From NCBI GenBank assembly GCA_030068525.1, contig JASJOS010000002.1:496001-560000 (forward strand): 64,000 nucleotides of DNA. The letters run 5' to 3'. This stretch comes from Xanthocytophaga flava. Its GTDB lineage: Bacteria > Bacteroidota > Bacteroidia > Cytophagales > 172606-1. A program made the position numbers and the translations under genes. The notes below the pieces were generated by a model, which saw only the letters and a list, made by a program, of their open reading frames with translations, searched no databases and was not told where the DNA came from. Positions 53,648-62,816 of this stretch are shown here, in pieces (the first letter of the stretch is position 1; each line of letters begins with the position of its first letter).

Positions 53648-55351
53648 ATGTTGCATTTTACTCAAACTGAAGCCGACAATCTAGTTAAACTACTACACTC
53701 TGACCAGCTGGAAAATATCCGGTTAGGCTTGGAACTTGCCCAATCACAGAATATAGATATTCAATCTTTTATAGAGGACATGGAACTTCTCTATGCCTGG
53801 ATGTATCCAAAAGAGGAAGGACAAAGTGAACTGGCAACTAAGATTGAAACTATTTACACTTGTACCTGTTTGTCACTAGATAAGTTGGGAATAACCTATA
53901 TCCCATCACAGATTAAATACCTGCGTAGTCTTCAGGTTTTGACTCTAACCAAGAACCTGATCCAACATATCCCGGAGGAGATAGGAGAGCTACAACAACT
54001 AATTCGGTTATTTCTTTCTGAAAACCCATTGCAACAACTACCAGAGGCTATATGTATGCTAACAGGTCTGAATAGCCTATCTTTAGATAGTTGTCAGCTT
54101 CATTCTATTCCCGAAGGAATTCGTAATCTTACTCAGTTAGATAGGTTGGATATCTCAAACAATCAGATGGAGCATTTTCCTGTCGATGTTTGTGAACTTT
54201 CACAACTAACCGATTTATTTGCAAGGGAAAATCATTTTACTACTCTCCCTGAACAATTTCGAAACTTAACTCACCTAAAAAGACTAGACTTATCTGACAA
54301 TAAGTTCTCTGTATTTCCGGAGGCATTGTATTGCCTGTCTCAACTGGAATATCTAGCTCTTCATAGAAATCAATTGTGTACATTTTCTGCTCAAATCAGT
54401 AAAATGACTGCGCTACAATATCTGAGTTTGTCTGAAAATCAACTCAGTGATATTCCTGCTGAAGTTTTTACTTTATATAATTTAGGCAAGCTACGTCTAG
54501 AGAAAAACCAGATTCGGCAAGTGACAATGGATCTACCAGCTTTAACAAGATTAACAGAGTTAAATCTATCCTATAATCAACTTTCTGAACTTTCTCCTTC
54601 CATAGGTAGACTTAACCAATTAGCAAGTCTCAGTGTTTCTAACAACCAACTGACTACTTTACCTGTTGAACTGCAGGAATTGACTGAGTTAACAAGTTTA
54701 GATTTGTCACATAACTCTTTGACAGAACTAAACTTTGCCATTCATCACCTTACCAAACTAAGACAACTATCTGTAATTGATAATAAGCTGACATTTCTAC
54801 CTGAAGAAATGGGTAACCTGGATGGATTAGAGTTATTGTATGTCTCAAACAATAAGTTAACCGATTTACCTGCAAGCTTCATTAATCTTAACAAACTTCG
54901 CCTCCTTAATATAATGGAGAACCGGTTTGTGAAACTCCCTACTGTTATTTGTGAGTTTACAACACTGAAGCACTTATTTCTAGGGAAAAATCAGTTAACG
55001 GAGTTGCCTCCTGAAATGGAAAATCTAAAGCGATTGGTTTGGTTAGAAGTAGAGGGAAATCCATTAAGATCGATTCCTGCCGTACTTCTTAAATTGGATA
55101 GTTTATCAATTGTAAATCTGGATTCTATTCAACTGTTGGAGGTTTCACCGGATATAAGGCATATGAAAACAATGAGACAATTAAGCCTGAAAAACAATCA
55201 TCTTTCAGATTTACCAAGTGAAATTATACTTCTTACCAACCTAAATAAACTGTGGCTCGAGGGCAATCCGATACCTGCTGAAACTATCACCAAAATCCAG
55301 TCCCAGTTACCCGATTGTGAGATCTTTTTACAATCAGAAGAGGATGGATAA
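53648..55351 (+). CDS. Long leucine-rich repeat protein with shared N-terminal module
   Basis: A 567-residue cytoplasmic protein. Residues about 5-50 (EADNLVKLLHSDQLENIRLG, then ELAQSQNIDIQSFIEDM) are the N-terminal module seen in the other LRR proteins here. From about residue 75, some 19-20 repeats of 23 residues follow (LQVLTLTKNLIQHIPEEIGE, LNLSYNQLSELSPSIGRL, LDLSHNSLTELNFAIHHL). It ends with the cap QLPDCEIFLQ. LRR solenoids bind proteins; no enzyme domain is attached. It precedes a 216-residue orphan by 75 bases. Confidence 0.85.
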   Translation: MLHFTQTEADNLVKLLHSDQLENIRLGLELAQSQNIDIQSFIEDMELLYAWMYPKEEGQSELATKIETIYTCTCLSLDKLGITYIPSQIKYLRSLQVLTLTKNLIQHIPEEIGELQQLIRLFLSENPLQQLPEAICMLTGLNSLSLDSCQLHSIPEGIRNLTQLDRLDISNNQMEHFPVDVCELSQLTDLFARENHFTTLPEQFRNLTHLKRLDLSDNKFSVFPEALYCLSQLEYLALHRNQLCTFSAQISKMTALQYLSLSENQLSDIPAEVFTLYNLGKLRLEKNQIRQVTMDLPALTRLTELNLSYNQLSELSPSIGRLNQLASLSVSNNQLTTLPVELQELTELTSLDLSHNSLTELNFAIHHLTKLRQLSVIDNKLTFLPEEMGNLDGLELLYVSNNKLTDLPASFINLNKLRLLNIMENRFVKLPTVICEFTTLKHLFLGKNQLTELPPEMENLKRLVWLEVEGNPLRSIPAVLLKLDSLSIVNLDSIQLLEVSPDIRHMKTMRQLSLKNNHLSDLPSEIILLTNLNKLWLEGNPIPAETITKIQSQLPDCEIFLQSEEDG

Positions 55352-55426
55352 CGCACACTTACTCTTTTCTTAAACTTAATTTATTGGCGGAATGGACATT
55401 ACTAATTAATAAGTATTTACACTCTC

Positions 55427-56077
55427 ATGGAAAATATCTACCAATTATTAGATAAAATTAAATCTTGTCCCATCATGTATCTGGGGAAAAATAGCATTAC
55501 TGCTCTAAAACAATTTCTTGGAGGATACAGCTATGCCTTACATAGTTTTGGAATAGACAATCCTGAAATGCCACCATTTGTTATGTTTCATGAATGGTCA
55601 GCTTATCGGTTCAAATGGAGTGAGTCCACAGCAGGGTGGAAAAATATCATTCTGGAGGAATGTGAAGGTGATGAGGCTCGGGCACTGGATGTTTTCTACC
55701 AGGTATTGGAAGATTTTAAACGTTTGGTTCCAATTGCTATTACAAAAGTAATTATACAACAGGAAAATAGAGCATTTTACTATTCGCCCGCTTGCCAGAT
55801 TAAACGGGGTCATCCTTCACGTCAAACCATATTGGAAAAAGAAGCTCCTGACAGTATTTATCTGATCGAGTTTTCTGACCTTTTTGGATATTATAATTAT
55901 TGGGTTCAGGGGCAAACTGTTCTTGATATGGATCGGTGGCGATACAAACAAAGAGATGAGGCGCTTAAACGAATAAAAATGGAGTTTGGTGAGAATCTAC
56001 ATATGGTTGAGATTGAATGGGGCGAAGTAGAGAGGGTATTTGAAAAGCTAGTGATGACCCCGTCTCAAACAAGCTGA
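55427..56077 (+). CDS. Orphan protein of a MYLG-type family, possibly immunity-related
   Basis: A 216-residue cytoplasmic protein. Its start, IKSCPIMYLGKNSITALKQF followed by LGGYSYALHSFGI, resembles a widespread family (MY[IL]G-x-x-S-[IL]-x-x-L-x-x-[FL]-x-x-G-[YF]) that I know only as hypothetical and often near toxin-immunity loci. The C-terminal half (YLIEFSDLFGYYNYWVQGQT) has no recognised motif. It follows the long LRR gene closely and may be co-transcribed with it. Confidence 0.5.
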   Translation: MENIYQLLDKIKSCPIMYLGKNSITALKQFLGGYSYALHSFGIDNPEMPPFVMFHEWSAYRFKWSESTAGWKNIILEECEGDEARALDVFYQVLEDFKRLVPIAITKVIIQQENRAFYYSPACQIKRGHPSRQTILEKEAPDSIYLIEFSDLFGYYNYWVQGQTVLDMDRWRYKQRDEALKRIKMEFGENLHMVEIEWGEVERVFEKLVMTPSQTS

Positions 56078-56190
56078 TCGCAGGCATTTTTACCGCAGGG
56101 TTAACGTAGTACCTATGCCGACGATCATCCGACGACTGGCTCAATGCTATCAACATAAGGAAGTTTATTTCTTTTTTTCATATTTCTTTT

Positions 56191-56304
56191 TTTCTTTCTG
56201 AAAGAATCTTGTGACAAATAGAGTTGCGTTTACTTTCTGTGAGACAAATAGTCTCCAAAAGGAAAGGCCGCCGATCTTGCCACGAGATTCTTTCAGAAGG
56301 ACAG
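56191..56304 (+). repeat. MITE-like interspersed repeat, copy D (orientation as copy A)
   Basis: TTTCTTTCTGAAAGAATCTT opens the unit and GATTCTTTCAGAAGGACAG closes it; the centre (AAGGAAAGGCCGCCGATCTT) matches copy A. It occupies most of the 378-base gap between the orphan gene and the convergent TonB-C-like gene, and a frame read through it is not a gene. Confidence 0.8.
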
Positions 56305-56455
56305 GAGAGTTAGTTTGAGTAGTTTTCTTACCTTGACAGCATTGATGACTGGCTTTGTTACTTTGATTATTAACTAAGGGTATCAGAAGGCTACTGATCT
56401 GTACAAACACTTTTTTAATTACTACTTTTGGCGGGTTAAACCTCTTATTTTCTCC

Positions 56456-57019
56456 TTATCTCGTTTCTTGAATAGCCACTATTTGAATTGTAGGTAGAAT
56501 AGCCGTTTTATTTCCTGATGTATTCTGATTCTTGTATAAAAAATCAAAAATGTTATTCAGTACAGCTTGGTATTCTGTACCACTTACTCCATCCATATTT
56601 CTATTCAGACAATCACCTCTGGCATAGATAACGGGCAGAATCATGGCCTGTTGGGTAATACCTCCTCTTGCTTTCCAGTGATTATTTGTCAGATTCACTA
56701 CACGTTGCATCTCTTCCTGGACAGAACTATGTACCTGATTAGAGAAGGAGATATCACTTACTTTGCCACTGGCATTCACCACAAAACGTACACAAAATCC
56801 AAATACCAATGCCTTACAGGAATCAGTACCATTCCGTAATTGAGCTGGATAGCGAATACTTTTTCTGAGAAAATGGGTTAGATCATCTCCATAATGATCA
56901 AATACAAAGGCTGGTGTGGTAAACTTCTTTGTTTGACTGAAGCTAGTGAAGCACCCAATAACCAGTACCAGAACAATGAAGGGAAGGCTTGTTTGTATAC
57001 GTTTAGGATTGAAATACAT
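56456..57019 (-). CDS. Exported protein with TonB-C-like domain
   Basis: A 187-residue protein with an N-terminal hydrophobic helix (LPFIVLVLVIGCFTSFSQ, signal peptide or lipobox at GC). From about residue 50, the sequence RKSIRYPAQLRNGTDSCKAL followed by FCVRFVVNASGKVSDISFSN fits the C-terminal domain of TonB (Y-P-x-x-A/L-R, then V-x-x-x-G-x-V-x-x). There is no long proline linker or ExbB/D partner here, so it may be one of the many TonB-C proteins of unknown use in this phylum. Confidence 0.65.
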   Translation of the reverse strand: MYFNPKRIQTSLPFIVLVLVIGCFTSFSQTKKFTTPAFVFDHYGDDLTHFLRKSIRYPAQLRNGTDSCKALVFGFCVRFVVNASGKVSDISFSNQVHSSVQEEMQRVVNLTNNHWKARGGITQQAMILPVIYARGDCLNRNMDGVSGTEYQAVLNNIFDFLYKNQNTSGNKTAILPTIQIVAIQETR

Positions 57020-57289
57020 GAAATAATTGATTGAAATACTAGTGAATACTATGCCTCTATGTGCTTAGATGACTTTTATGGATTTTTCCATAAATAACAG
57101 TGCAGATTCTGCAAGAAAACATAGGTGAGGTTTTGTGGATTTACTACTATTGCCAGCTAGCATTGAGGTCTTCAGTCGTTATTCATTGAGAGAAAATCTG
57201 CCCTTGCTATTCCTTATGTTTTACCATCTTAAGGACACAAATATTCAGCTACCATTGCTGTTTCTGTCTTGAAAAAGTTAAGTTAAATT

Positions 57290-58402
57290 ATGAACACCCA
57301 TTCATCCGAAAAAGAAAATATCATTCGCCTGCTCCTTTCCGGACAGGAAGAGAATATCACAGTGGCATTGCAGATAGCCAAATCGCTGAATATTGATCTG
57401 ACCACATTTACAGAAGAAATAGAGGCTCTTGCCAAATGGGTAAAATGTAGTTCATTTTCGTTTCCTAAAAAGCTAGTAAAGATAGTGAAGCAGGAAGAGT
57501 GCCGGTTTGGAATGCCAATCCCCAGTGCTCAGTTCGGTTATCTTACTAATCTGAAAAAGCTAAGCCTGGAGGGTAACCAGCTAGAGGCTATTCCAGCCGA
57601 AATCTGGCAACTGAATCAGTTAACACAACTAAAAGTATCGAAAAACAAACTGCGAAGTTTACCACCTGAAATGGGTAATCTCACTCAGTTGACTAGACTG
57701 TATATATCATACAATCAATTGAGTGAATTACCACCTGAAATCGGCAACCTGAACAACCTGGAAGAACTGAATGTGGGAGTGAACCAGCTTACGGCATTGC
57801 CCGCAGCCATTGGCAAGCTGGAAAAGCTTATAGAGTTATATATGGGGACAAACTTGCTTACCCGTTTGCCACCCGAGATTGGTAAACTCACTCAGTTGCA
57901 AAAAATGGGTTTGGGACACAATAAGTTAGCTGAGCTACCCAAAGAAATGGGTAATCTGACACAATTAAGGCAATTGGGACTAGAATCAAACAAGCTGACT
58001 TCATTGCCAGAAGAGATATGGAACCTGACTCAGTTGCAATACCTGGGTTTGACAGGGAATAAACTGACATCCTTGCCACCAGAAATTGGTAATCTGAAAA
58101 AGCTATTCTCCCTGGAGGTAGATCGGAATCAGTTGATTACCCTGCCAGTTGAGTTCTGGGAGTTAGCAAACCTAAAAGTGTTGAATCTGGGTAAAAACAA
58201 ACTAACCTGCCTGTCTCCGGCAGTCGCCAGATTTAGCCGATTGTATAGTTTGGATTTACAGCGAAATAAACTTACTACCATTCCGGAAGAAATAAAGCAG
58301 ATCCCCTATCTGCAATACCTGGATTTAAAGGATAATCCTATACCCGACTCTGAACAAGAACGAATCAAAGCCTTGCTCCCGGATTGTAAAATACGTTTCT
58401 AA
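57290..58402 (+). CDS. Leucine-rich repeat protein with shared N-terminal module
   Basis: A 370-residue cytoplasmic protein. Its N-terminus (EKENIIRLLLSGQEENITVA, then LQIAKSLNIDLTTFTEEI) is the clearest form of the module shared by the four LRR proteins in this window. About 11 LRRs of 23 residues follow, with very regular LPPEIGNL ends (LYISYNQLSELPPEIGNL, LGLTGNKLTSLPPEIGNL), and the cap is LLPDCKIRF. The repeats' uniformity suggests recent expansion by internal duplication. Confidence 0.85.
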   Translation: MNTHSSEKENIIRLLLSGQEENITVALQIAKSLNIDLTTFTEEIEALAKWVKCSSFSFPKKLVKIVKQEECRFGMPIPSAQFGYLTNLKKLSLEGNQLEAIPAEIWQLNQLTQLKVSKNKLRSLPPEMGNLTQLTRLYISYNQLSELPPEIGNLNNLEELNVGVNQLTALPAAIGKLEKLIELYMGTNLLTRLPPEIGKLTQLQKMGLGHNKLAELPKEMGNLTQLRQLGLESNKLTSLPEEIWNLTQLQYLGLTGNKLTSLPPEIGNLKKLFSLEVDRNQLITLPVEFWELANLKVLNLGKNKLTCLSPAVARFSRLYSLDLQRNKLTTIPEEIKQIPYLQYLDLKDNPIPDSEQERIKALLPDCKIRF

Positions 58403-58441
58403 TCTCTTGTAACTGATAGAGTGACGTACAAATAGTAAAAT

Positions 58442-58903
58442 CTACAAGTAGTCAAAATATCGAGTCCACCAGGTGAATCCTTTGTATGGAGGTTGGTTAA
58501 TACCATTGTAGAGTGTATCCAATTCTTCGTAAGGTATAAAAACAAACCCCTTTTGTTCGATTCGTTTTGTAAGTGAATCCAGTTGATATTTTTTAGAAGT
58601 CCCTTCTGATAGTTCGCCTATGAGTGTAAATAGCCTGCCAAAGTTTGAAAAGCGGAAGCAGAAGGGATAAATCCGTATTTTCCGTTGATTCACAATGCGT
58701 TCTTCTATAAGTCCTAAGTCTGTTAAAAAAGAAGCGTCCTCAACATACCGATCTAAATCCAGAGATACATTCAGAAGAGATTCAAATTCATTTTTGATCT
58801 GTTCAATCTCCTTCATTGCCTTCTTCTTTTTGTGCCCACGAGGGTATTCCCAACATTCGTAGTGATCCAGTATAAGTAGCAGTTTGTGAATGTCTGAGTG
58901 CAT
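58442..58903 (-). CDS. Orphan cytoplasmic protein
   Basis: A 153-residue protein without a signal peptide, charged and helical in its first half (KKKKAMKEIEQIKNEFESLL) and aromatic toward its end (NQPPYKGFTWWTRYFDYL). No family is recognised. It is convergent with the LRR gene and may be an immunity-type protein, though only the context suggests this. Confidence 0.45.
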   Translation of the reverse strand: MHSDIHKLLLILDHYECWEYPRGHKKKKAMKEIEQIKNEFESLLNVSLDLDRYVEDASFLTDLGLIEERIVNQRKIRIYPFCFRFSNFGRLFTLIGELSEGTSKKYQLDSLTKRIEQKGFVFIPYEELDTLYNGINQPPYKGFTWWTRYFDYL

Positions 58904-59085
58904 AATTTGGTATGTTCAGATCAAAAGAATAAGCTACCTGCGCAGTCTATTTACGCAGATAGTAAAAAAGAAAAGTTTACCTGAAAGAAACCATCTTTTA
59001 TGCAATTTTGTCTACCAACTTATCAGCGCTTTTAATCCCTGTGGCATATTGTTTTTGACAAAACCACGAAAAACAGCCTATATAA

Positions 59086-59973
59086 ATGGAAACAACAAAT
59101 CAAACAAGCAAAAAAGTATCTGTACTGGGTTTAGGGCAGATGGGGTATAGAATTGCTCAGCTCTATAGCGAGGCAGGGTATGAAGTCACTGCATGGAATC
59201 GAACGCCTGGCAAAGGAAAGGGGCTTGAACGAGTTCAACTTGCCGAAACAGCAGAACAGGCTATTCTTGCCAGTCCATTGGTAATCGCAATTATACTCAA
59301 TAACAAAGGCATATTTGAGTTGTTGGATGGGCTGACAGATACCCGGATTTTTACGGATAAAGCCTTGGTCAACTTCACCTCAGGCAGTACAGCCGAAGCA
59401 GATAGCATCGAAAAGAGAATCTCCGATGCCGGAGGAGCCTATATACATGGCGCTATCCAGGCATCCCCGGAACAACTCGGATTAAAAAGTGCTACCGTGG
59501 TTATTTCAGGCAACAAAGGGGCATTTGAACGTTATGAGAATGACCTAACAATCATTGGAGGGAAGATCCGCTATCTGAGTGACAAAGCCGCAGCCTCTCT
59601 GGCGATGGATACCGCTACATCTACCTGGGTGTATGGTGCTTTCGTGGGTCTACTCTATGGAGCAGAGTTATGCCGGCAGTATAACTTATCCCTCAAGGAT
59701 TATGCAGACATCATTGGAGATATATCACCAGAGTTTATTGACTACTTCAAACAGGAAGTGATGGTCGTTGACCGCAATGACTTTCGGCTTACTTCCAGTT
59801 CTGTGTCGCTTCATCTTGCTGTAGTTCAGCGGCTGGCAGATAGCTTTAAAGATATCAATGTAAAGCAGGACTTTCCCACCATCATTCGGGATCTGCTGGC
59901 CGAAGCAGAACAAAAGGGATTTGGAGAAGAGGAACTGGCAGCTATCACCAAAGTAATTGCCCCACGGAAGTAA
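59086..59973 (+). CDS. NAD(P)-dependent oxidoreductase, imine reductase/6-phosphogluconate DH-like
   Basis: A 295-residue dehydrogenase. After a short polar start, KKVSVLGLGQMGYRIAQLYS gives the GxGxxG nucleotide-binding motif (residues 14-24), followed by VTAWNRTPGK, where the Arg suggests NADPH preference. The C-terminal half (AASLAMDTATSTWVYGAFVG, LKDYADIIGDISPEFIDYFK) resembles the helical dimer domain of imine reductases and beta-hydroxyacid dehydrogenases. The substrate is unknown. It stands alone between two repeat-rich stretches. Confidence 0.82.
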   Translation: METTNQTSKKVSVLGLGQMGYRIAQLYSEAGYEVTAWNRTPGKGKGLERVQLAETAEQAILASPLVIAIILNNKGIFELLDGLTDTRIFTDKALVNFTSGSTAEADSIEKRISDAGGAYIHGAIQASPEQLGLKSATVVISGNKGAFERYENDLTIIGGKIRYLSDKAAASLAMDTATSTWVYGAFVGLLYGAELCRQYNLSLKDYADIIGDISPEFIDYFKQEVMVVDRNDFRLTSSSVSLHLAVVQRLADSFKDINVKQDFPTIIRDLLAEAEQKGFGEEELAAITKVIAPRK

Positions 59974-60104
59974 TCGGCTTTTTGCTTCCGAAACTATCGT
60001 AATTCAGTTTCAGGAATGTTATACTAGCTGTTGGTTTGGATAGTACTCAATGTTTTCTTCCGTAAGCTGTGTGTTTTCCTCAATCTGGATGGTGGGGAAC
60101 GAGC

Positions 60105-60124
60105 CGTTGGTGATAACACCAACG
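60105..60124 (+). repeat. CGTTGGTG hairpin repeat, copy 3
   Basis: CGTTGGTGATAACACCAACG is a perfect hairpin with an ATAA loop, preceded by GGATGGTGGGGAACGAGC, a changed form of the leader seen at copies 1 and 2. It lies in the 667-base gap after the oxidoreductase gene. Confidence 0.8.
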
Positions 60125-60229
60125 ACGGAACATGAGTCATCCCGAATTTTGAGTAAAGAATGTCATTGAGAAAGGAATAAATAAGCCACAAAAAGAGCAA
60201 ACATGCCTTCAATCGTGTGCGGAAGTGTA

Positions 60230-60375
60230 GGTGCGCTGGCAATCCTTTTCCCGCGAGGTTGGCCTTTGGCCTTGCGGGCAGAAGGATCGGGAAAAGGTGC
60301 CCTTTTTTGCTCACACACAAATCTGGCTCACCAAACTCTCGTTTGGTGCCCTGTTTTTTGGGCAAGCAAAAAATG
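60230..60375. other. Dense multi-hairpin segment
   Basis: CCTTTTCCCG (60243-60252) is closed by CGGGAAAAGG (60289-60298) around an inner hairpin-like CCCGCGAGGTTGGCC/GGCCTTGCGGG. Further small hairpins follow, ACCAAACTCTCGTTTGGT and GCCCTGTTTTTTGGGC, each near T- or A-runs. The local GC content is higher than around it. It has no supported gene (the frame crossing it is Lys/Arg-rich with no start features). Its use is unknown. Confidence 0.5.
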
Positions 60376-60518
60376 AAGGAGCCGCAAGAAGAGTGATAAA
60401 AGTGACTAAAAACAAACGAAGAAAGAGAACTTTCTCAAAAGTTACCACAAGCCCACACTTTCAAAAGTATAGGCTTGGGTTTTATTCAAATCCAAAATTC
60501 AGGATCACTCATGGTGGT

Positions 60519-60538
60519 CGTTGGTGATAACACCAACG
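60519..60538 (+). repeat. CGTTGGTG hairpin repeat, copy 4
   Basis: A perfect CGTTGGTGATAACACCAACG, preceded by ATGGTGGT and followed by ACGGAAATAAGG, the same tail as copy 6. The longer leader seen at other copies is absent here. Confidence 0.8.
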
Positions 60539-60592
60539 ACGGAAATAAGGGTCTTTGCCTTAGCTTGACAGCATTGAGCGTCCGATAGTAAC

Positions 60593-60627
60593 AGAGCCTA
60601 TACTTCTACTATGTATGTATAGGCTCT
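60593..60627 (-). terminator. Hairpin terminator after the lipoprotein gene
   Basis: AGAGCCTATAC and GTATAGGCTCT form an 11-bp perfect stem with a 13-base loop. It lies 13 bases past the minus-strand lipoprotein stop; the T-run is weak. Confidence 0.55.
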
Positions 60628-60640
60628 AATGTGATACGTA

Positions 60641-61156
60641 TTATTTATCAAGTACGATATCCAACTCTCCTGCAATGTGTTTGACATGGCAACAGTCAGC
60701 ACCTACTGTAAGCTTTCTTTTCACGAGTTCTTTGCCAGCTTTATAGCCAATAAACTCTACCTCGATTTCTTTGTTAGCTAGTTCTTTCACGTTCGCATCC
60801 GTAACAATAGGATAGGCACCTGATTGGCGTTGCATCTCGGCATCTGCTGCATCTACTGTTGGTTTTCTCTCTGTGCCTGTGGCTGTCTGGATAATCTTGT
60901 AGCTGTCTAACTGGACGGGGCTATTGTCTTTGTTTTTGACTGTAGCTGAAACAGTCATAAAAATTCGGGTACACATAACATCTCCTGAACAGTCTTTCGT
61001 AGTGGCTACTGTATCCTGAGTCGCTACTGTGTCCAGAACGGCAACAGTATCTTTGGTTTGCTCTGTTTGTTCTCCTGAAGAGGTGCTTTTGGTGCAACTG
61101 CTAAAACCAAAAGTCAAAGATAAAATCAAGGCGTAATGCAAAAAACTTATTTTCAT
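60641..61156 (-). CDS. Lipoprotein with Thr/Asp-rich linker
   Basis: A 171-residue lipoprotein: hydrophobic start LHYALILSLTFGFSSC with lipobox FSSC. After it comes a low-complexity linker of near-repeats (DTVAVLDTVATQDTVATT), which lifts a C-terminal domain away from the membrane. The domain (IFMTVSATVKNKDNSPVQLD, SGAYPIVTDANVKELANKEI) looks like a beta-sandwich of the carboxypeptidase-regulatory type, with paired cysteines (DCSGDVMC and ADCCHVKH). The role is unknown. Confidence 0.65.
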   Translation of the reverse strand: MKISFLHYALILSLTFGFSSCTKSTSSGEQTEQTKDTVAVLDTVATQDTVATTKDCSGDVMCTRIFMTVSATVKNKDNSPVQLDSYKIIQTATGTERKPTVDAADAEMQRQSGAYPIVTDANVKELANKEIEVEFIGYKAGKELVKRKLTVGADCCHVKHIAGELDIVLDK

Positions 61157-61268
61157 TGATATAATTGTTGATATGAAGCACTGACCCAGCTTTTGTCAGA
61201 ATGGTTGCATGATAAATAAAAAGTTGGAAGTATTTAGTAAGATAACCATGCCAGATAAGGGAATACCC

Positions 61269-61979
61269 TTACCCTGGAGGCAACAGGTGCTGGACATATT
61301 CCGTTGTTACCACGGACTCAATACCTTTATCCGGGTACAATGCCTGATAATAGGCGGTTAAATCCTGTTCCAGGGCCAGTATCGTTCTGTCTGTATGGGT
61401 ATGAACCTTGTAAAGATGCTTTACTTCATTTACAGTAAACTCCAGCTGCAAATCTCCAAACTGGTAAGAGGCTTGTAGTGGATTAGCAACACCCTCTTCC
61501 CAATAGATCGCCATCCCTGAACTTCGGAACTGCATGCGAAAAGGCTTGGCTATTTTGGCTTCCAGTTCGGCTGTAATGGTAGCACTGGTAGCAGCGTCTG
61601 CTGCCTGCACCTTTACAGAGGGTTTATAAGTAGCATGATTTACCAGGTTCTTTAACTGGTAGGGTGTTAGTGTCCATACAACTATCTGTATACTTTGGTT
61701 GGTGGCATCTGTTAACGTAACATAGGTGGCACCTACTTCCTGAAGTGCTTTTAACCGAACTTTTCCATTTTCTACCACTGCACTTACAGCGTCAGGATGG
61801 GCAACGGTTGCTTGTGTTACTACAAGATTGTTCTCAGGTGTATACAAAGAATCTTCGCCCAGCCACAGTTCGATAGCTGTTTCTTTCGGTGGTTCGGGCT
61901 CGGGGATTGTTTCTTTTTTGGTGCAGGCAGTGAAAAACAGTATGAAGGCTGAGAATAGTAACAGGTTTATCAGTTTCAT
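61269..61979 (-). CDS. Lipoprotein of unknown function
   Basis: A 236-residue lipoprotein with lipobox FFTAC (Cys near residue 19) and a short acidic-proline linker (KKETIPEPEPPKETAIELWL). The first half resembles bacterial Ig-like or BACON-type beta domains (VRLKALQEVGATYVTLTDAT), and the second half is strand-rich with a helical end. It precedes the other lipoprotein gene on the same strand by 112 bases. No family is recognised. Confidence 0.55.
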   Translation of the reverse strand: MKLINLLLFSAFILFFTACTKKETIPEPEPPKETAIELWLGEDSLYTPENNLVVTQATVAHPDAVSAVVENGKVRLKALQEVGATYVTLTDATNQSIQIVVWTLTPYQLKNLVNHATYKPSVKVQAADAATSATITAELEAKIAKPFRMQFRSSGMAIYWEEGVANPLQASYQFGDLQLEFTVNEVKHLYKVHTHTDRTILALEQDLTAYYQALYPDKGIESVVTTEYVQHLLPPG

Positions 61980-62137
61980 ATATACTAATAAAAGCTATGG
62001 TTAATGGGAGAGATTTTTAAAAATACATAAATTATATTTTGGTTTGCTAAACAGTAACGCTTTTATTTTTGTATAATACCTTGTTTTCAGAAATTAAGCT
62101 TCTTTTCTCCCCATCGTTGGCATTCATTCCTCCCCCT

Positions 62138-62157
62138 CGTTGGTGTTATCACCAATG
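62138..62157 (-). repeat. CGTTGGTG hairpin repeat, copy 5 (inverted)
   Basis: CGTTGGTGTTATCACCAATG is the reverse-strand form with one changed base, followed by the leader in reverse (TTTCCTACCGTTCAGGTT). It shows that this family, too, occurs in both orientations. Confidence 0.7.
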
Positions 62158-62246
62158 AGCTGTTTCCTACCGTTCAGGTTAAAGATTACACAAAATCTAG
62201 GGAAGAAAGATCCTTGATGCACCAGCATGAACTGAGGGGAAGTGGT

Positions 62247-62266
62247 CGTTGGTGATAATACCAACG
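62247..62266 (+). repeat. CGTTGGTG hairpin repeat, copy 6
   Basis: CGTTGGTGATAATACCAACG with one changed base, followed by ACGGAAATAAAACC. It lies 31 bases from the left arm of MITE-like copy E. Confidence 0.75.
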
Positions 62267-62296
62267 ACGGAAATAAAACCACTCAAATTACCTCAC

Positions 62297-62430
62297 CTGT
62301 CCTTCTGGAAGAATCCCGTGGCAAGACCGACGGCATTTCCGACTGGAGTAAATTCTTTCTCTCAGAAATCAAACGTAGCTCTATTTGTCAACGTGTCCCG
62401 CCGTGGCGGGAAGATTCTTTCAGAAGGACA
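62297..62430 (-). repeat. MITE-like interspersed repeat, copy E, with inserted hairpin
   Basis: Left arm CTGTCCTTCTGGAAGAATC and right arm AAGATTCTTTCAGAAGGACA are kept, and the centre (ACCGACGGCATTTCCGACTGG) has the orientation of copy B. The right arm is interrupted by TCCCGCCGTGGCGGGA (62396-62411), a perfect small hairpin not present in the other copies, so the unit is about 134 bp. Confidence 0.75.
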
Positions 62431-62816
62431 ATAAAGAAAGAAGAGACAGAATCCCTTAAGTTGACAGCATGGAGTGGACGCTTATAGTAGCTTTTCTGTA
62501 TTTCCAGAAAAGTTATATAATATTAGATAGGGTATAGTGATACTATTTTTACGCAATAGATTACATTTTTTGCCTTTATGCTTACCAATAGTCAGAATCT
62601 TCTGCTAACGAGTTGCTTACCGATGCTTCTGCACAATCCTTTGGATTGGTGAAACAGGATATATAGGCTGATTAAACTGGTTCCTGTTTGCGTTACTCAT
62701 ACACAATCACTTACACAATCCCTGATTTCATTCACTTGTAATGCCTGTCATTTCTGATCAGGCCTGGCCTCTTTTTGTTTTCATCTATTCACCACTTACT
62801 TAACCCATTTACAGCT

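Larger units (their letters stand above)
61980..62816. other. Repeat-filled intergenic region
   Basis: About 840 bases between the divergent lipoprotein and terminal genes. It contains two CGTTGGTG hairpins (62138 and 62247), one MITE-like copy (62297-62430) and AT-rich flanks. No gene is supported; frames here are translations of the repeats. Confidence 0.6.

Noticed and set aside
60231-60527. A 98-codon Lys/Arg-rich frame through the multi-hairpin segment
   Set aside because: It is a translation of hairpins and repeat sequence, with no protein-like features.
62242-62487. Two overlapping plus-strand frames after the lipoprotein genes
   Set aside because: Both are translations of a CGTTGGTG hairpin and MITE-like copy E; similar peptides appear at the other MITE copies.
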